Source of the DNA: Agrocybe praecox
Taxonomy: Eukaryota > Basidiomycota > Agaricomycetes > Agaricales > Agrocybaceae
Assembly (NCBI GenBank): GCA_964017145.1
Contig: OZ024848.1
Location: forward strand, 756,501-820,500
Direction: 5' to 3'
Length of the DNA: 64,000 bases
Part shown: positions 21,946-33,393 of the stretch, one piece after another
Numbering within the stretch: the first letter of the stretch is position 1
Layout of the letters: each line of letters starts with the position of its first letter
Notes under the pieces: model-generated
Seen by the model: only the letters and a program-made list of their open reading frames with translations
Told to the model about the DNA's origin: nothing
Databases searched by the model: none
Made by a program: the position numbers and the translations under genes

Positions 21946-22211
21946 TGTTGAGTGTACACCTATACACGACAATAGCGAGCTCAGTGTCGGAAAAGAAGAT
22001 GACAACTATATTTTATACCTATACACGACAATAGTGAGCTAGGTAGTATGAATGAGTACATAGTCGAGCACGAATGAATCTATAACGAAACATACCTCAG
22101 TGTCGGAAAAGAAGATGACAACTGAGGTAATAGAATGAAAACAAGTGGTTTATATAGAAAGGTATAAACCACGTGTCCTGATCGAGTGCTGACCAGATAC
22201 GTAGTCCAACA
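21946..22211 (-). repeat. Copia-1 3' LTR
   Basis: 266 bp, TG...CA ends. Contains internal duplications: the CCTATACACGACAATAG block and the CTCAGTGTCGGAAAAGAAG block each occur twice. Confidence 0.95.
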
Positions 22212-22220
22212 CACCCCCAT
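22212..22220 (-). promoter_or_regulatory. Copia-1 polypurine tract
   Basis: On the sense strand ATGGGGGTG abuts the 3' LTR. This is the expected position and composition for the plus-strand primer. Confidence 0.75.
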
Positions 22221-22313
22221 CAGTACGAAGAGTCAGGACAGAGAAGAGAAAGTAACGGAAAAATGAGGTAGATACGAAAAAGAATGACCAAAGAAACAAA
22301 ATAAGACGGAAAA

Positions 22314-25300
22314 CTAGGAGTCAAAAGCTGGGGGAATAGTCAAATTAAGAACAGCCCGATGACGCGCAAATGCAGGATAAGGTAAAGCCTTTGTGAAAAT
22401 GTCCGCTGGCATGTCCTGGGTTGGAATCCAAGTAGTCGAGAAAGAACCTTCGCTAACATGTTCGCGAATGAAGTGGTGACGAATATCAATATGCTTCGAA
22501 TGCTGGGATATAGCAGGTGACTCTGATAACGCACATGCAGCCTGGTTATCGCTGAGAATAGGGAAAGGTCGAGGAACGGGAAGGTCAATTGAGCGCAAAA
22601 AGACGCACAGCCACAGTGCCTCTTTAAAAGCATGCGACATCGCATAGTACTCGGCTTCCGTCGATGAGAGGGCAACACATTTCTGCTTGACAGCGGACCA
22701 TGAGACCAGCGAACCTAAGAAGAAAAATGCGTAACCCGACACACTTTTCCTGTCACTCGTGTCAGAAGCCCAGTCCGCATCAGTGCAACCATTGGCCTGC
22801 ATAAAGGAAGTCATAGATTGGGGTGCTGTAGGTGAGGCATGTCCTAGGCATAGGGAAAGGTATCTTGTGCCAGCTAAATAACGTAGGACATGTTTTGCGT
22901 ATAACAGATGGATCCTTTTCAGCGACGAAGCATGTTGTCCCAACCACATTGCAGGGAACGCCACCTCTGGACGGAGATTGCATATGTATAAAATGCAACC
23001 CACCAATCTTTGATACTTGGGTAAAAGTTCAGCATCGGAGATTTCTGGCAAAGGTACTGAACCAGATACATCAGGTGGTTTCGATGGGAAGGGAGTTTTT
23101 GCCGTTTTACAATTAGTGAGGTTCCATTCTTCGAGTAGTTCGGTGATGTACAGATGAGCTGACAACCACAAACGCCTATTAGGCCTGTCCCGGATTATGA
23201 CCATACCCAAGAATTTACCGCATTCGCCCATGTCAACAATGTTAAGGGAAGAGGAAAGTGCACGAAGAAACCATTGATAAAGAGGTTTTGAATTCGTCAC
23301 CGCCAGCCCATCGTCAACGTGCAAAGGAACCAATAATATGAGCGGTGAACCGTCCTCGGGCATCGAAATTGACAGATCCGGTGGGGTCGTCCACTTGCCG
23401 TAAAACACTCCATGATCCGCATCACAACACTTCAAGCCCAAACCAAGAAACAGACGCAGCAGAAGCATATAGAACTCATAAGCTGACTGCCTCAACCCAT
23501 ACAACGCTACCAGCAATTTCAACACCTTTCCAACTCCGGGATTCTGCAGGATGTACCCAGGGAAAACACACGCATAGACAGCATGACGCAGTTTCGCGTG
23601 GAGAAATGCTGTCTTGCAATCGAATTGCAGAACTTCGAGGTTCTTTACGGCAGCAAACGCAAGAATGATGCGAACGCTTGCACCACGGGCTACCGGAGCA
23701 TAAGTCTCGTCATATTGTGTTGGTCGTTGATTAAAACCCTGTGCAACCACTCTCGCTTTCTCTTTCCCTTCAATCCTCACACCATCTGCATCCGTCTTCA
23801 ACGCAAACACCCACTTCAACCCAACCGTTTTCTCACCAGGAGGCAGCGAAGTTTCTTCGAATGCATTCATGCCAGTGGGACTGAGACTGTCGAGCTCACG
23901 TTGCATTGCAGCACGCCATAAATCAGCGTCAGGTCTTTGCACGGCCTCATCATAGGTGGCAGGAGCTTTAGTCAAGTCGAAAGTCCTAGTTCGATTCAAT
24001 GCAGGTGCCGAGAGAAAAGCAGCAATTTCCGGGACATGTGATACAGTCGGCGGCAGATAGAAATGAGGATCAAAGCTGGATAAATGGATGTCCCAGAACG
24101 CTGGCGTCTCATAATCTAATGTGGTGTCGAAGGTTGTTTCAAAAGAGTCGGTTTCTAAAGGGAGCTCGGCCGCCGCCACGTAGGATATGAAGAAATCCAT
24201 AACGCCTTTATTCATCTCATATCCTCCCTGCAAAATGGAACGCTCCAACACATCCACAATCAGACCATCAGCACCCCCATTCTTAACATCATTCAAACGA
24301 ACATCCACCACACTGTCAACACACTGACCAGCCACGCGTTCCACCACATCACATGCCAAGCCTGTCTTCGAAGCCAGGAACGCTACCATCGCAGACTTCT
24401 GTGCTTTACGGGCAGCAGCACTCTCCCTTTTCAAAGCCATCACTTCATCATAAGCATGCCCTGCCGCAGTACGTTGTCGAACCCTTGGGCCTAATAATGG
24501 TGAAGCAACACTGGAGGCAGACACTTCCACTGGAGGAGACAAGGACTTCGGGATAGAAAATCGAGCTGACATATCTTCCACAAATTTGACATCACGGGAG
24601 AAAGCATAAGATCCATTTAACCTTCGCACACGCCAACCCACCCTGTGTTCATCATAACCAACGAAAATAGCTTCATAACGTGAAAGATCGCCTTTCTTGC
24701 GGACCTCAGGCGGTATCCAAACAAAACACTGGCATCCCCACACACGAAGATGGGACAGGTTTGGCTTCGACCCATTCAAGACCTCAAAAGGAGTCGTATT
24801 CGTTGGTAACACAGAAGTTGGTGTCCTATTCCGAAGATAAACTGCTGTCTCTGCTGCGTCATCGTAGAAAGCCATAGATAAACCAGCAGCTGCCAGTAAC
24901 GTCTGAGCCGATTCCTCTACAGTCCGAATATAACGTTCCGCTTTCCTGTTCTGAGAATGAGCATAAGGAGCTGTCTGCTGCACAACAATACCCTGCGAAC
25001 GGAGCCAATCACCAAGTGGACCCTTTCCGAATTCCAAAGCGCCATCAAAACGTAAGATCTTTACACGGCGGCCTGTTAAACGGAAAATGAATGACTCAAT
25101 CCGCTGCACAAATTCAAGGATCTCGGTACGTTTGACCATCGACTTGTAAAAGCCCCAGTTTGAACGATCATCCAGAATAATCACGAACTGAGTCTTATTA
25201 CGAAACGACATCTTCGTAAAAGGACCGCACGCATCCATGTGTAGCAGGTCACCAACGTTTTCAGCACGAACAGCGTTATTCGAGTACGGCAACTGAGGAG

Positions 25301-27662
25301 ACTTCCCAATAATGCAAGCTACGCAATTTCCAAACGTGAAAGGCCCAATGTACTCCAACCCTGTCGTGTAATCCTTTGAAAGCAGGTTACGTGTAGCGTC
25401 GAGTCCCAGATGACCGAGACGGCGATGCCAAAGGTGTGGCGTCAATTTTAGCTTAGGATAAACATTGTTCTGCATCGGGACAGCGGGTAACGCAGCGACA
25501 GGGTGAGAAACAGTGTCAGGCAACGGGCGAATGAAATCGAGGTTCATCCAGTACAATCGGTTACGTTTGTCAGCTGACAATTGGAATCCAGGAAGTCGGG
25601 CATGGGTCATGGTAGCCAATGGAGCATCTGTTTCGAACACAATCCGCAGACCTTTGTTGTTTAAAGCTCCAACTGAGAGAAGAGCGAGAGGCACATCTGG
25701 AGCAAAAAGGCAATCGTGCAGAGCAAAGTCGACAGGTACGCTGTTATGCACATATCGAAATGTAACTGTGCCAGACCCCAAAGCCTTCATCGATCCACAG
25801 TTTGCCGTACCGATGGAAACCGATTTTGAAGCATTGAAATCTGAAAACAGTGAACGATCATTGAAAAGATGATTTGTGCATCCGGAGTCCAACAAGGCAT
25901 TGTAGCGATTTGATATGGAGACGAAAGCAGTCGACGACAAGCCATGAATACCCGAAAAAGCCACATTTTGAAACTTAGGGGATTCACACAAATCGTACAA
26001 GTCAAATCGCTCAATTGAGGTTGGGAACGAGGATACAGATAACGCAGCTAGTGGTTCTACAATGGATGCATCATCAAATGTTGTTGGTGAAGCGGATGTG
26101 TAAGGTGACGCTGGGCGGGAATTGACAGAGGCTGATGTACCAGGCATAGTAGGTAGTGACAAATCAAGATTTTCCCCTTCCACCGCATGAGCCGAACCAG
26201 CCAGGAAAGCTTGAGCACGTTGCCGAGTAGCCACGAATTTCTCACGCCGTCCAGCCAATCCGCCACCAGGCTTGAAGCATGTTGCAACAAGATGACCAGG
26301 CATATTACAGTTAGAGCACAGCAATCCCGCCCGGTTGGTTGCGACAGGTCTGTTCACAGCTCCACCAGAATTAGAAGGCCGAGCTGCGTTTTGCGAAACT
26401 GATGTAGTGGAAGCCTGAGGCATAACAGCAGTGTTTGAGTTACCACGACGGACATGAGGTGCAGATTGGATAGTGGCAGGAGCCTGGAAATTAATTTCGA
26501 GTGTGCGGATATCTTCACAAATGTTGTGGAAACATTCGATATCATCGTCATCCGTGTTTGAGAGCGTAACGTTGAGAGTAGCTCGCAAAGTGCAGTATGT
26601 CAAATTGTTCGGAAGACCTCGCACAAGACTGCTGATGTAGATCCTCATGCTCCCGGGATGACCAAGTGACGACAGATAGGTAATGTTGCTAGACCATGTC
26701 GTAACGTATTCGGTAACATTGGCTGGATCACAACGAAGTGCATAAAGGCGATTGACAAGATCCGCGCATTCGATAAAAGATCGAACACCGAAATGAGTAG
26801 CGAGCCTTTTGAAAATCAAGGAGGCAGTTCGAAGTTCTCTAGGCGCAACGGATGGTGGCAGCAATGATCTCGCAACATCACTCAAACGTCCAGTCAGAAT
26901 CTGGCATGCAACGGCGTCATTCATTCTCCATTTCCTCCAGGTGTCCAGCTGAGCCTTTGTACAGGGATCCGGTAAAGGCGGCATAACCACAGGTCTTTCG
27001 TCATAAGGCAGTCCAGGGTGAACAGGCATAGAGGGGTCCAGGATGTGTCCATATAGGTCCAAGCTCTGCAGCATCAATACCACCTGGTTCTCCCAAGCTA
27101 AGAAATCTAATCTAGTTTTAAGGATGGGAATAGAAGAAAGGCTTGGAACAGTAAGAGGTTTAGAATCCAAAGAAGAATGAAGAGAATTTAAAGAAGTAAC
27201 AGGACGAGGAGGCAAAGGAGAAGAAAGAGTAGGACGGGAAGGCAAAGGTATCGCAGGAGTAACAATAGGACTTTTTACAGAAAGTTGACGAATAGAAGCA
27301 GGTGGACGAAGAAGAGGCCCTGGCCTGGATGAAGTCATAGGAATGATACGACGAGGAGTTTCATAAGGAGAATTACGATGTGTACGTGCATGCAATGCAG
27401 CCAAAGGAGAAGAAGGAACATTAGAGTGACGAAAATGAGGAGGAAGATCGCGAAGGCGAGGGGGCAAATTTGGTAAATTATAAGAGTGAACAATAGGAGA
27501 ATCATCCGAATTCGGATTAAAAACATTATCAGAAGATGCAATGAAAGGAAAGCGATTACGATGGGGAACAGGAGGAAGAACCGGTGATACCGAGCGAGAG
27601 CGAGAACGATGACCAGACGGAAGAGGAGTACGATCCTCATGCCAAGGATTGAAGGAAGACAT
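22314..27662 (-). CDS. Copia-1 Gag-Pol polyprotein, 1782 aa, intact
   Basis: ATG at 27662, one uninterrupted frame. Residues 1-170 are Ser/Pro/Arg-rich and 170-400 are Gag-like. A CCHC knuckle CSNCNMPGHLVATC lies at about 449-462, protease DSGCTNHLF at about 592 and the integrase HHCC zinc site (HLWHRRLGHLG...CVAC) at 743-783. Integrase catalytic residues: D in HMDACGP (~809), D in RFDGALEF (~873) and E in NRKAER (~909). RT has KWVFALKTDADG and LHVDDGLAV (~1448); RNase H has TDADWASD, SSTEAEYYAM and LSDNQAA. The gag-protease-integrase-RT-RNase H order is diagnostic for copia. No frameshift separates gag and pol, so Gag excess would need another mechanism. Every catalytic motif is present. Confidence 0.97.
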   Translation of the reverse strand: MSSFNPWHEDRTPLPSGHRSRSRSVSPVLPPVPHRNRFPFIASSDNVFNPNSDDSPIVHSYNLPNLPPRLRDLPPHFRHSNVPSSPLAALHARTHRNSPYETPRRIIPMTSSRPGPLLRPPASIRQLSVKSPIVTPAIPLPSRPTLSSPLPPRPVTSLNSLHSSLDSKPLTVPSLSSIPILKTRLDFLAWENQVVLMLQSLDLYGHILDPSMPVHPGLPYDERPVVMPPLPDPCTKAQLDTWRKWRMNDAVACQILTGRLSDVARSLLPPSVAPRELRTASLIFKRLATHFGVRSFIECADLVNRLYALRCDPANVTEYVTTWSSNITYLSSLGHPGSMRIYISSLVRGLPNNLTYCTLRATLNVTLSNTDDDDIECFHNICEDIRTLEINFQAPATIQSAPHVRRGNSNTAVMPQASTTSVSQNAARPSNSGGAVNRPVATNRAGLLCSNCNMPGHLVATCFKPGGGLAGRREKFVATRQRAQAFLAGSAHAVEGENLDLSLPTMPGTSASVNSRPASPYTSASPTTFDDASIVEPLAALSVSSFPTSIERFDLYDLCESPKFQNVAFSGIHGLSSTAFVSISNRYNALLDSGCTNHLFNDRSLFSDFNASKSVSIGTANCGSMKALGSGTVTFRYVHNSVPVDFALHDCLFAPDVPLALLSVGALNNKGLRIVFETDAPLATMTHARLPGFQLSADKRNRLYWMNLDFIRPLPDTVSHPVAALPAVPMQNNVYPKLKLTPHLWHRRLGHLGLDATRNLLSKDYTTGLEYIGPFTFGNCVACIIGKSPQLPYSNNAVRAENVGDLLHMDACGPFTKMSFRNKTQFVIILDDRSNWGFYKSMVKRTEILEFVQRIESFIFRLTGRRVKILRFDGALEFGKGPLGDWLRSQGIVVQQTAPYAHSQNRKAERYIRTVEESAQTLLAAAGLSMAFYDDAAETAVYLRNRTPTSVLPTNTTPFEVLNGSKPNLSHLRVWGCQCFVWIPPEVRKKGDLSRYEAIFVGYDEHRVGWRVRRLNGSYAFSRDVKFVEDMSARFSIPKSLSPPVEVSASSVASPLLGPRVRQRTAAGHAYDEVMALKRESAAARKAQKSAMVAFLASKTGLACDVVERVAGQCVDSVVDVRLNDVKNGGADGLIVDVLERSILQGGYEMNKGVMDFFISYVAAAELPLETDSFETTFDTTLDYETPAFWDIHLSSFDPHFYLPPTVSHVPEIAAFLSAPALNRTRTFDLTKAPATYDEAVQRPDADLWRAAMQRELDSLSPTGMNAFEETSLPPGEKTVGLKWVFALKTDADGVRIEGKEKARVVAQGFNQRPTQYDETYAPVARGASVRIILAFAAVKNLEVLQFDCKTAFLHAKLRHAVYACVFPGYILQNPGVGKVLKLLVALYGLRQSAYEFYMLLLRLFLGLGLKCCDADHGVFYGKWTTPPDLSISMPEDGSPLILLVPLHVDDGLAVTNSKPLYQWFLRALSSSLNIVDMGECGKFLGMVIIRDRPNRRLWLSAHLYITELLEEWNLTNCKTAKTPFPSKPPDVSGSVPLPEISDAELLPKYQRLVGCILYICNLRPEVAFPAMWLGQHASSLKRIHLLYAKHVLRYLAGTRYLSLCLGHASPTAPQSMTSFMQANGCTDADWASDTSDRKSVSGYAFFFLGSLVSWSAVKQKCVALSSTEAEYYAMSHAFKEALWLCVFLRSIDLPVPRPFPILSDNQAACALSESPAISQHSKHIDIRHHFIREHVSEGSFSTTWIPTQDMPADIFTKALPYPAFARHRAVLNLTIPPAFDS

Positions 27663-27866
27663 TGATATGCGGCTGATTACGGTTCAGGGCTACCCGACCA
27701 GAGGTAATAAAATCGCCTCTAGGAAGTGAATGTATGCGCGTGATTACGGTCCACGGAAACCTGACTAGGGAGGAAAGTCCACTCTAGGTGAAAACAACAA
27801 GGGCGAGATCGCAAAGAGCGAGCCAAAGAAAAAGTATGATGATTGTAAGAGAATGTTGCCTAAGCG

Positions 27867-27878
27867 GGGCCCATAACC
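27867..27878 (-). promoter_or_regulatory. Copia-1 primer-binding site, half-tRNA-iMet type
   Basis: Immediately after the 5' LTR the sense strand reads GGTTATGGGCCC, complementary to GGGCCCATAACC, the anticodon arm of eukaryotic initiator tRNA-Met, not to a tRNA 3' end. This is the arrangement known for Drosophila copia and yeast Ty5, which prime from a cleaved half-tRNA. Confidence 0.75.
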
Positions 27879-28144
27879 TGTTGAGTGTACACCTATACAC
27901 GACAATAGCGAGCTCAGTGTCGGAAAAGAAGATGACAACTATATTTTATACCTATACACGACAATAGTGAGCTAGGTAGTATGAATGAGTACATAGTTGA
28001 GCACGAATGAATCTATAACGAAACATACCTCAGTGTCGGAAAAGAAGATGACAACTGAGGTAATAGAATGAAAACAAGTGGTTTATATAGAAAGGTATAA
28101 ACCACGTGTCCTGATCGAGTGCTGACCAGATACGTAGTCCAACA
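27879..28144 (-). repeat. Copia-1 5' LTR
   Basis: 266 bp, one base different from the 3' LTR by eye. It is flanked on the right by the GGTGG duplication and then L-d RNase H sequence. Confidence 0.95.
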
Positions 28145-30840
28145 GGTGGCAAGGACAATTGCTGAATGGATGGCAAAGAGTTCTGCGTCGGGCGCAGTTA
28201 CTCGTCCGGCAGGATGCAATACGGCATGAATCCGTTCGTGTCCCCGGTATAGTAAGGCAGTCGAAACCGCCTGTCGTTGTATATTGTTCGGCACCGAAGC
28301 GTCGACCGCACAATACACTGTTGTTTCTTGGTCTTGTGCTTCACAAAGCACTTGGTTGAGACCGACACAAACCGCGTCCGCTGACTCATTGTCTGTCAGG
28401 CATGGTTCAAAAGTGAAACGGTCGTCGAATAAATCCAACATCCTGTTTCCAGGCCGAGCCTCTGTCGTGACAGGCAAGAAAGACTCTGTGAGTTCAGGGA
28501 GATGACGGTCGATCTCCATGAGGGCCCTTCCTACCTTTGCTTTCTGCGCAGGAGTGAGCCTTGAGATTGCTAACGGGTGAACGTCAGCCCGCTTGTGGTG
28601 CTCCTCGGAGAGGAGCGCCCTAAGCGGATGGGTGTCTGATAACGTGGCAGCCCGATAGTTGGACCGGCCGCCTAGTTTCTTCAGATGGAGATGGACGGGG
28701 ATGAAGCCCGCAAGGGCCTCAACTCCGCCTGTGGGGAGGTGCGAAACGCACCTGTGATCCAAAGTGCCGCTTGACACTGCATTTTGCGCAGGTCTTCAAG
28801 AGCTCCCTTAGATCGGGAGCCTTCGAAGTACCACAGACGATATCCGTACGTTGCTATTGGTAGAACGCATGCACGGTATAATAGTCGCTTCTCCTTGGGG
28901 TGGAGACCACGAGTTGAGCTTCCAAGCATTTTCATGGCTTTCACCGATGAGAGAGACTTTGTGGAGTAGAATCGCACATGCTCTTTGAATGTGAGCTTGC
29001 GATCAAAGTAAAAGCCTAGGTAGCGCCAAATGCGCTTTGGGCGTAGAGGGGTGTCTCCCGTATAGGGGGCATAGCCGAGATCGAGAGGTGGCGGGTCGTA
29101 GTTGTGCGACCGGTCGAAGCAGGCGTACTCGGACTTGTTGTGTTCGAGGATAAGTCCAATGGCGGTAAAGAGTCGAAGGAGGACTGCATAGGCAGCCACA
29201 AGGGTTACCGTGTTCTCCTGGAGGGTTTTGGCTTGGGCAATGCATGTGCCGTCTTCCACGTATGATAGAAGTGATGTCTTGCGAGATATCTCTTCCATAT
29301 GGTATAACTTCATCACCGGGGTGATGTACAATGCTGAGAGGATGGGGGACAAGGCGGAGCCTTGTCCCACGCCTACGTCCGCCTGCCGGGGGTCGGATGT
29401 GAACGAGTTCCACCTATATGAGGTGTATCGGTCAACGAGGTAGGATGAGAAGAACTGTGCCACTAATGGCGAGAACCCCTGCTTCCTGAGTATTGCCTTG
29501 AGCATGTCATGGTTAAGAGATGGGAAGAACTGGGCGATGTCGAAAGCGACAACACTGGTCTTGAGTCCCTTAGTCCACCGGTGCGAATCAGATGGGTAAG
29601 GTACAACCCTGCGTCTTCGGTTGAGCGCTGACGCACTCCTCCGACTTGGTTGGAATGAACAAGGTCAAACTTGATCATGTCGTATTGAAGGCGATTCGAG
29701 ATCATCTTCTCAATAAGTTTCCCTGTGGTGTTCAACAGCACAATGGGCCGGAACGCTTTGGGGTCTGAGTATATAGGTTTTCCCGGCTTCGGAATAATGA
29801 CTGATGTCGACTCTTTAAAGTGCCTCGGCCAATGCCCGACACAAATGCAGGCGTTGGCGAGGTCGATAAGAACTGGCCAGGACACATGGTCCGGGCCTGG
29901 GGAGGAGAGACTTGAACAAGACGCTAGCGCCTCATCCAGTTCTAACTTGGAGAATGGGGGCCAGTCCCTTTCCTGCAGGGTAGGAAGGGGATCTAGCACT
30001 GTAAGATCTACCACTCGGCCGGAGGCCGAGTTGTAGGTGTTATGGAGGGCATCCCATAGGGAGTCCATTCCATGGCAGGGCTGTCCTTGGTATTGGATGG
30101 CTTTACAGGCGGGTAACTTGCGCTGTTTGACCCATTCCATTAGGTCCCACGGGCGTCTGTTAGTGTATGCAATTTCTGTGATCCAAAGTTCAAAGAAGTC
30201 GTGCTTGACATCCTTAACGGTTTTGCGAAATGCTTTCTACTTCTCATCGGTTTTATCCAGACGATATGCGGCGAGCGTGTTTGTGCACTCGTCATTCCAC
30301 CATGGTTTCGAGTGTTTTGTGATTCGGGTCTCCTTTGCATGGGAGTCCCACGCAGCGGTGAAGACGTTGGCGAGGGCTTGCGCCACTCGCTCAACATCAT
30401 CCCTGGTTTCGAGACGTTCTACCTCTATGGCAGCAACCTTCTCTGGCAGCTCGGTCTTCCACGCTTTGTAAGCGTCGGAGCCCTTTGCGATTGTGAAGCA
30501 GATCACGTCTTCGACGTCATATGCTAATTTGACAGAAGCTATCAACGGAATGTGATCCGTTCGCCCCTGATGTTCCGGTGCTCGAGTGACACGACTTCTC
30601 GCTGACTCAGCAATCCCGCGGAATACCAGATCTATGACTGATGGCCGAAGGTCTGGATTGTTGGATATAAATGTAGGGCCCGGATTGGACGGTTCTGTCC
30701 ATTCTAGGTCAAGTTCGGCGGCTATGTCTAGTAGCGCTATGGCATCCTCTAATAAGGAAGGCGCTTGTCTTATTATCCGCCAGGGCAGTTCTTGTACAAA
30801 GATAACGTCAACAGTATCTATTAACGTTTCCAGGAGCATG
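28145..30840 (-). pseudogene. LINE copy L-d, 5' part (right of Copia-1), endonuclease remnant and RT
   Basis: Continues the L-d ORF2: RNase H N-terminus (TTVYCAVDASVPN), RT, linker and a piece of APE endonuclease (SVIDLVFRGIAESARSR). The RT active site reads YVEDGTC instead of YVDD, losing a catalytic Asp. The endonuclease has an internal deletion: QAPSLLEDAIALLD skips the central region. The copy ends in APE at about 30840, directly against the T-run (A-tail) of L-e. Frame changes occur near 28750, 29480 and 30140-30240. Confidence 0.85.
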
Positions 30841-31945
30841 GTTTTTTTTTTTTTTTTTTTAAAAATCAAAGGACCGAAGTCCCACTTGTATTCCGGTGCG
30901 CGATTGCAGTCCGGTCCCTACGTTACATACAACAGCATGCTAAGCAAGATTTAATACTACGCTACGTCTGCGAGGGCGGGCAAAGGCCTGCCAAGATTGC
31001 AGACCGCCGTTAGGCGGTCGGGATGTTGCTGGTTTGACTGCGCTTGCGCCGTCGCAAGCGATTAAGCAATGTGACCGGGCATCAAACCCAACCCACAGTC
31101 CGCACCCCACCCAGCCCACAGTCCCCGCCCCACCCAGCCCGCAGTCCCCCCACATTCCAAGTCACATCGCTGCTTCCACTTAGCCCAGGTGCCCCCGAAG
31201 GGTCAGGCCGAAACCCACAAACCAAGGTACCCACTAAAGGGCCCCGAACGCCCCCGCAGGGTCAGGACAAATCCCACAAGTCCGAGTACTGAGGCGTGCG
31301 CCATTGTAATGGCAAAGAGTCTGAAGACCGAGCAGGACAAGTTCCGCAGTCCGAGAAGAGCATGTCCCGCAGGCTGAGCCGTAGCCCAACCTGCTTATCC
31401 AACCCCTGCGGGTTGCCTGAACGCAAACACTTACTCGTTGTCATCCAGGAATTTGATCAGATGCACCAGGAGTTCCGGTGACCGACCGTCGTGTTCGCGT
31501 GTATGTTTTGTACACACTTGCAATATATGTGCGCGCGTCTGCAGGTGGTGGCCGCATTCGCATGCATGGGGTTCTTGAATGTTGAAGCGCTCATAATAAG
31601 CACCAATGGGAGCGTGATTGAGGATGCATCTATTCATCCTCACGACGAGCATTACTAGCTCGCCCTTCACTTCGCGGAGCCAAGTACCTTCGTTGAGATA
31701 TGTCGGCTCGAGTAAATCCCCGGCGAGATTCTTGAGGCGCATAAAGTTATGCCCTCGATAGTTGGGGTCTCGGAAGAGAGTCTTCCAATCCTCCTGTACT
31801 GTTTTAGTGACAACCTTTCGTACACTATCCAAAGAAGTAGCCGGGTGATCCCCGACAGGTTCGACTTGAGCCCGACTGATGTCATTGGCCTCTTGGTGTA
31901 TCCTCCATTTCAGTTTCGATGGAACCTGAATGAAGTCTACTTTGC
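30841..31945 (-). pseudogene. LINE copy L-e, 5'-truncated
   Basis: The T-run 30842..30860, hairpin 30871..30882 and 3' UTR are followed by the ORF2 C-terminus (31431..31945) from CKVDFIQVPSKLKWRIHQEA to the zinc motif CECGHHLQTRAHILQVC. The frame ends DDNE at 31431, as in L-g but not in other copies. The 5' border at about 31945 passes into non-LINE DNA. Confidence 0.85.
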
Positions 31946-32164
31946 AAAAGGCAGAACCAATGAACGTGTATCTGAGACTCATTGAAGAGCGGTGAGTTTA
32001 TCCCGTCTAAGAAGTAGGTGAAACAATCATTATTAAAAGCTAATATAGTGGTATACTGAAATGAATGGCCAGCAACAGCAATGTTTATGTACAAAGAGCA
32101 AGCGGTGAGGAGTGGGCAGTGAAACCCAAAAGATCAAGCACCAGTGAGAAACCAGTCAGCCACT

Positions 32165-32927
32165 TTACATGGTGTCAGTGTCGTTGTCGTCAATCTGAGT
32201 GCTAGAGCTGTTGTCTGCTTCAATGTCGGCATCGTTCTCATAATCGGCGGTGTCGATAGAGCCTCGAGTGCGGCTGGAGCCTGCTCCCTTGATCTTCTTC
32301 ATAGTTGCCGTCATTTGTGGTTGGCCGCGTTTGTGCTTCGAGGGGCCGGAGCTGGACGAAGCAACCCCATGCTGCTGGATGGTGTCCACGTTGATGGCCA
32401 ACTCAGGACTACCACCAACCTGCAATTGGGCGACCAACTTCCTCAAGGCACGATTGAGGATAGGGAGAAGGATAGTGGTGGGAACGTTGGGCACGTTGGG
32501 AACGATGAGGTGAAGGCCGATGGAAGAGGCAGTCACACCATTGTCGGACCTGTTTATCGGATCCATTTTAACTAGCGAAACATAAGATGAAACGACGACT
32601 TACTCGTGTCCGGGAAGGAGATTGGCTGGAAGAGTGATATGCTGGAATATTTTGGTGCCGTGGCTTTTCACGAGCGTCTCGAACTGATAAGGACCTAATA
32701 CGCGTTAGCGTGATCGTATAAATAGAATAGAAAGAAAGAAACGATACCTGATACCTTGCTATCAGGGAGACGGCGACTGGTCTCTGTCTTCCCAGACTGG
32801 GAAAAGGCAAGGATGGTATCTGGAGATGGATTAGTCAACAAGTAAGGGTTAGAGAACAGGTGTACGAACTAGGGAAACCAGCAGAAACAACAGAGTTGTG
32901 AGAGACGTTGGCAGAGGTGGGTTGCAT
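32165..32927 (-). CDS. Hypothetical spliced gene
   Basis: Last exon from about 32566 to 32165: a helical segment (LLPILNRALRKLVAQLQ), a basic GPSKHKRGQ patch and an acidic Asp/Ser-rich tail ending DDNDTDTM. Upstream, minus-strand stretches look coding: ATG at 32927 (MQPTSANVSHNSVVSAGFP), DTILAFSQSGKTETSRRLPDSK (about 32820-32760) and PYQFETLVKSHGTKIFQHI (about 32690-32620), separated by GT-AG introns. The join into the last exon is not resolved: the simplest one gives a TAA. I do not recognise the family. The 3' end lies about 220 bp from L-e. Confidence 0.4.
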
Positions 32928-33393
32928 GGTAAAGAACATGTAAGTTGGTTGTGGTTTAAAGAAAGTGGGGGTGCTGATTCAAAACGCTGATAGCTGGACC
33001 CATTTATACGTTTGGGCCTGGGATACACGGGTAGTAAATTGAGGTATGCGAAGGCAGTATGTTGTGGTTATGGACAAAGGAACAATTGTCACAAGTGACA
33101 GAAGTGAATGAAAAAGGTAAGTCGGATGTATCCGATAATACAAAAAGGGTTACGTTGATCCTACGCGATAACAACCTAACCAGATTTGAATTTTTGTGTA
33201 CGCTAAGCATCTCGAGATCTGTGATTTATTGTCAAAAATGCATGGATTTCGAAAGTGGTGCACATACCATCCCATTATTTCTGGTGTTTCATATTCGATT
33301 GGTTTGCTGGTGGTGTGTACCATTTATTCTTGTTCGTTTTCGTACCACTGCTGGCTGTTCTCTTTGATTTCCCCCCACTTACATTTATCATTT
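32928..33393. other. Divergent intergenic region
   Basis: Lies between two divergently transcribed host genes and should hold both promoters. No clear TATA box or repeat was picked out. Confidence 0.3.

Larger units (their letters stand above)
21946..28144 (-). mobile_element. Copia-1, complete Ty1/copia LTR retrotransposon
   Basis: 6199 bp bounded by 266-bp LTRs (TGTTGAG...GTCCAACA) and a 5-bp duplication GGTGG (21941..21945 and 28145..28149) of LINE L-d. The sense strand is minus. Inside are a PBS, one long gag-pol ORF and a polypurine tract. I count one difference between the LTRs (tagtcgag / tagttgag), so the insertion is recent. All structural parts needed for an autonomous element are present. 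Confidence 0.95.

Noticed and set aside
23345..23921. Plus-strand ORFs opposite Copia-1 pol
   Set aside because: Shadows of the 1782-codon minus-strand frame.
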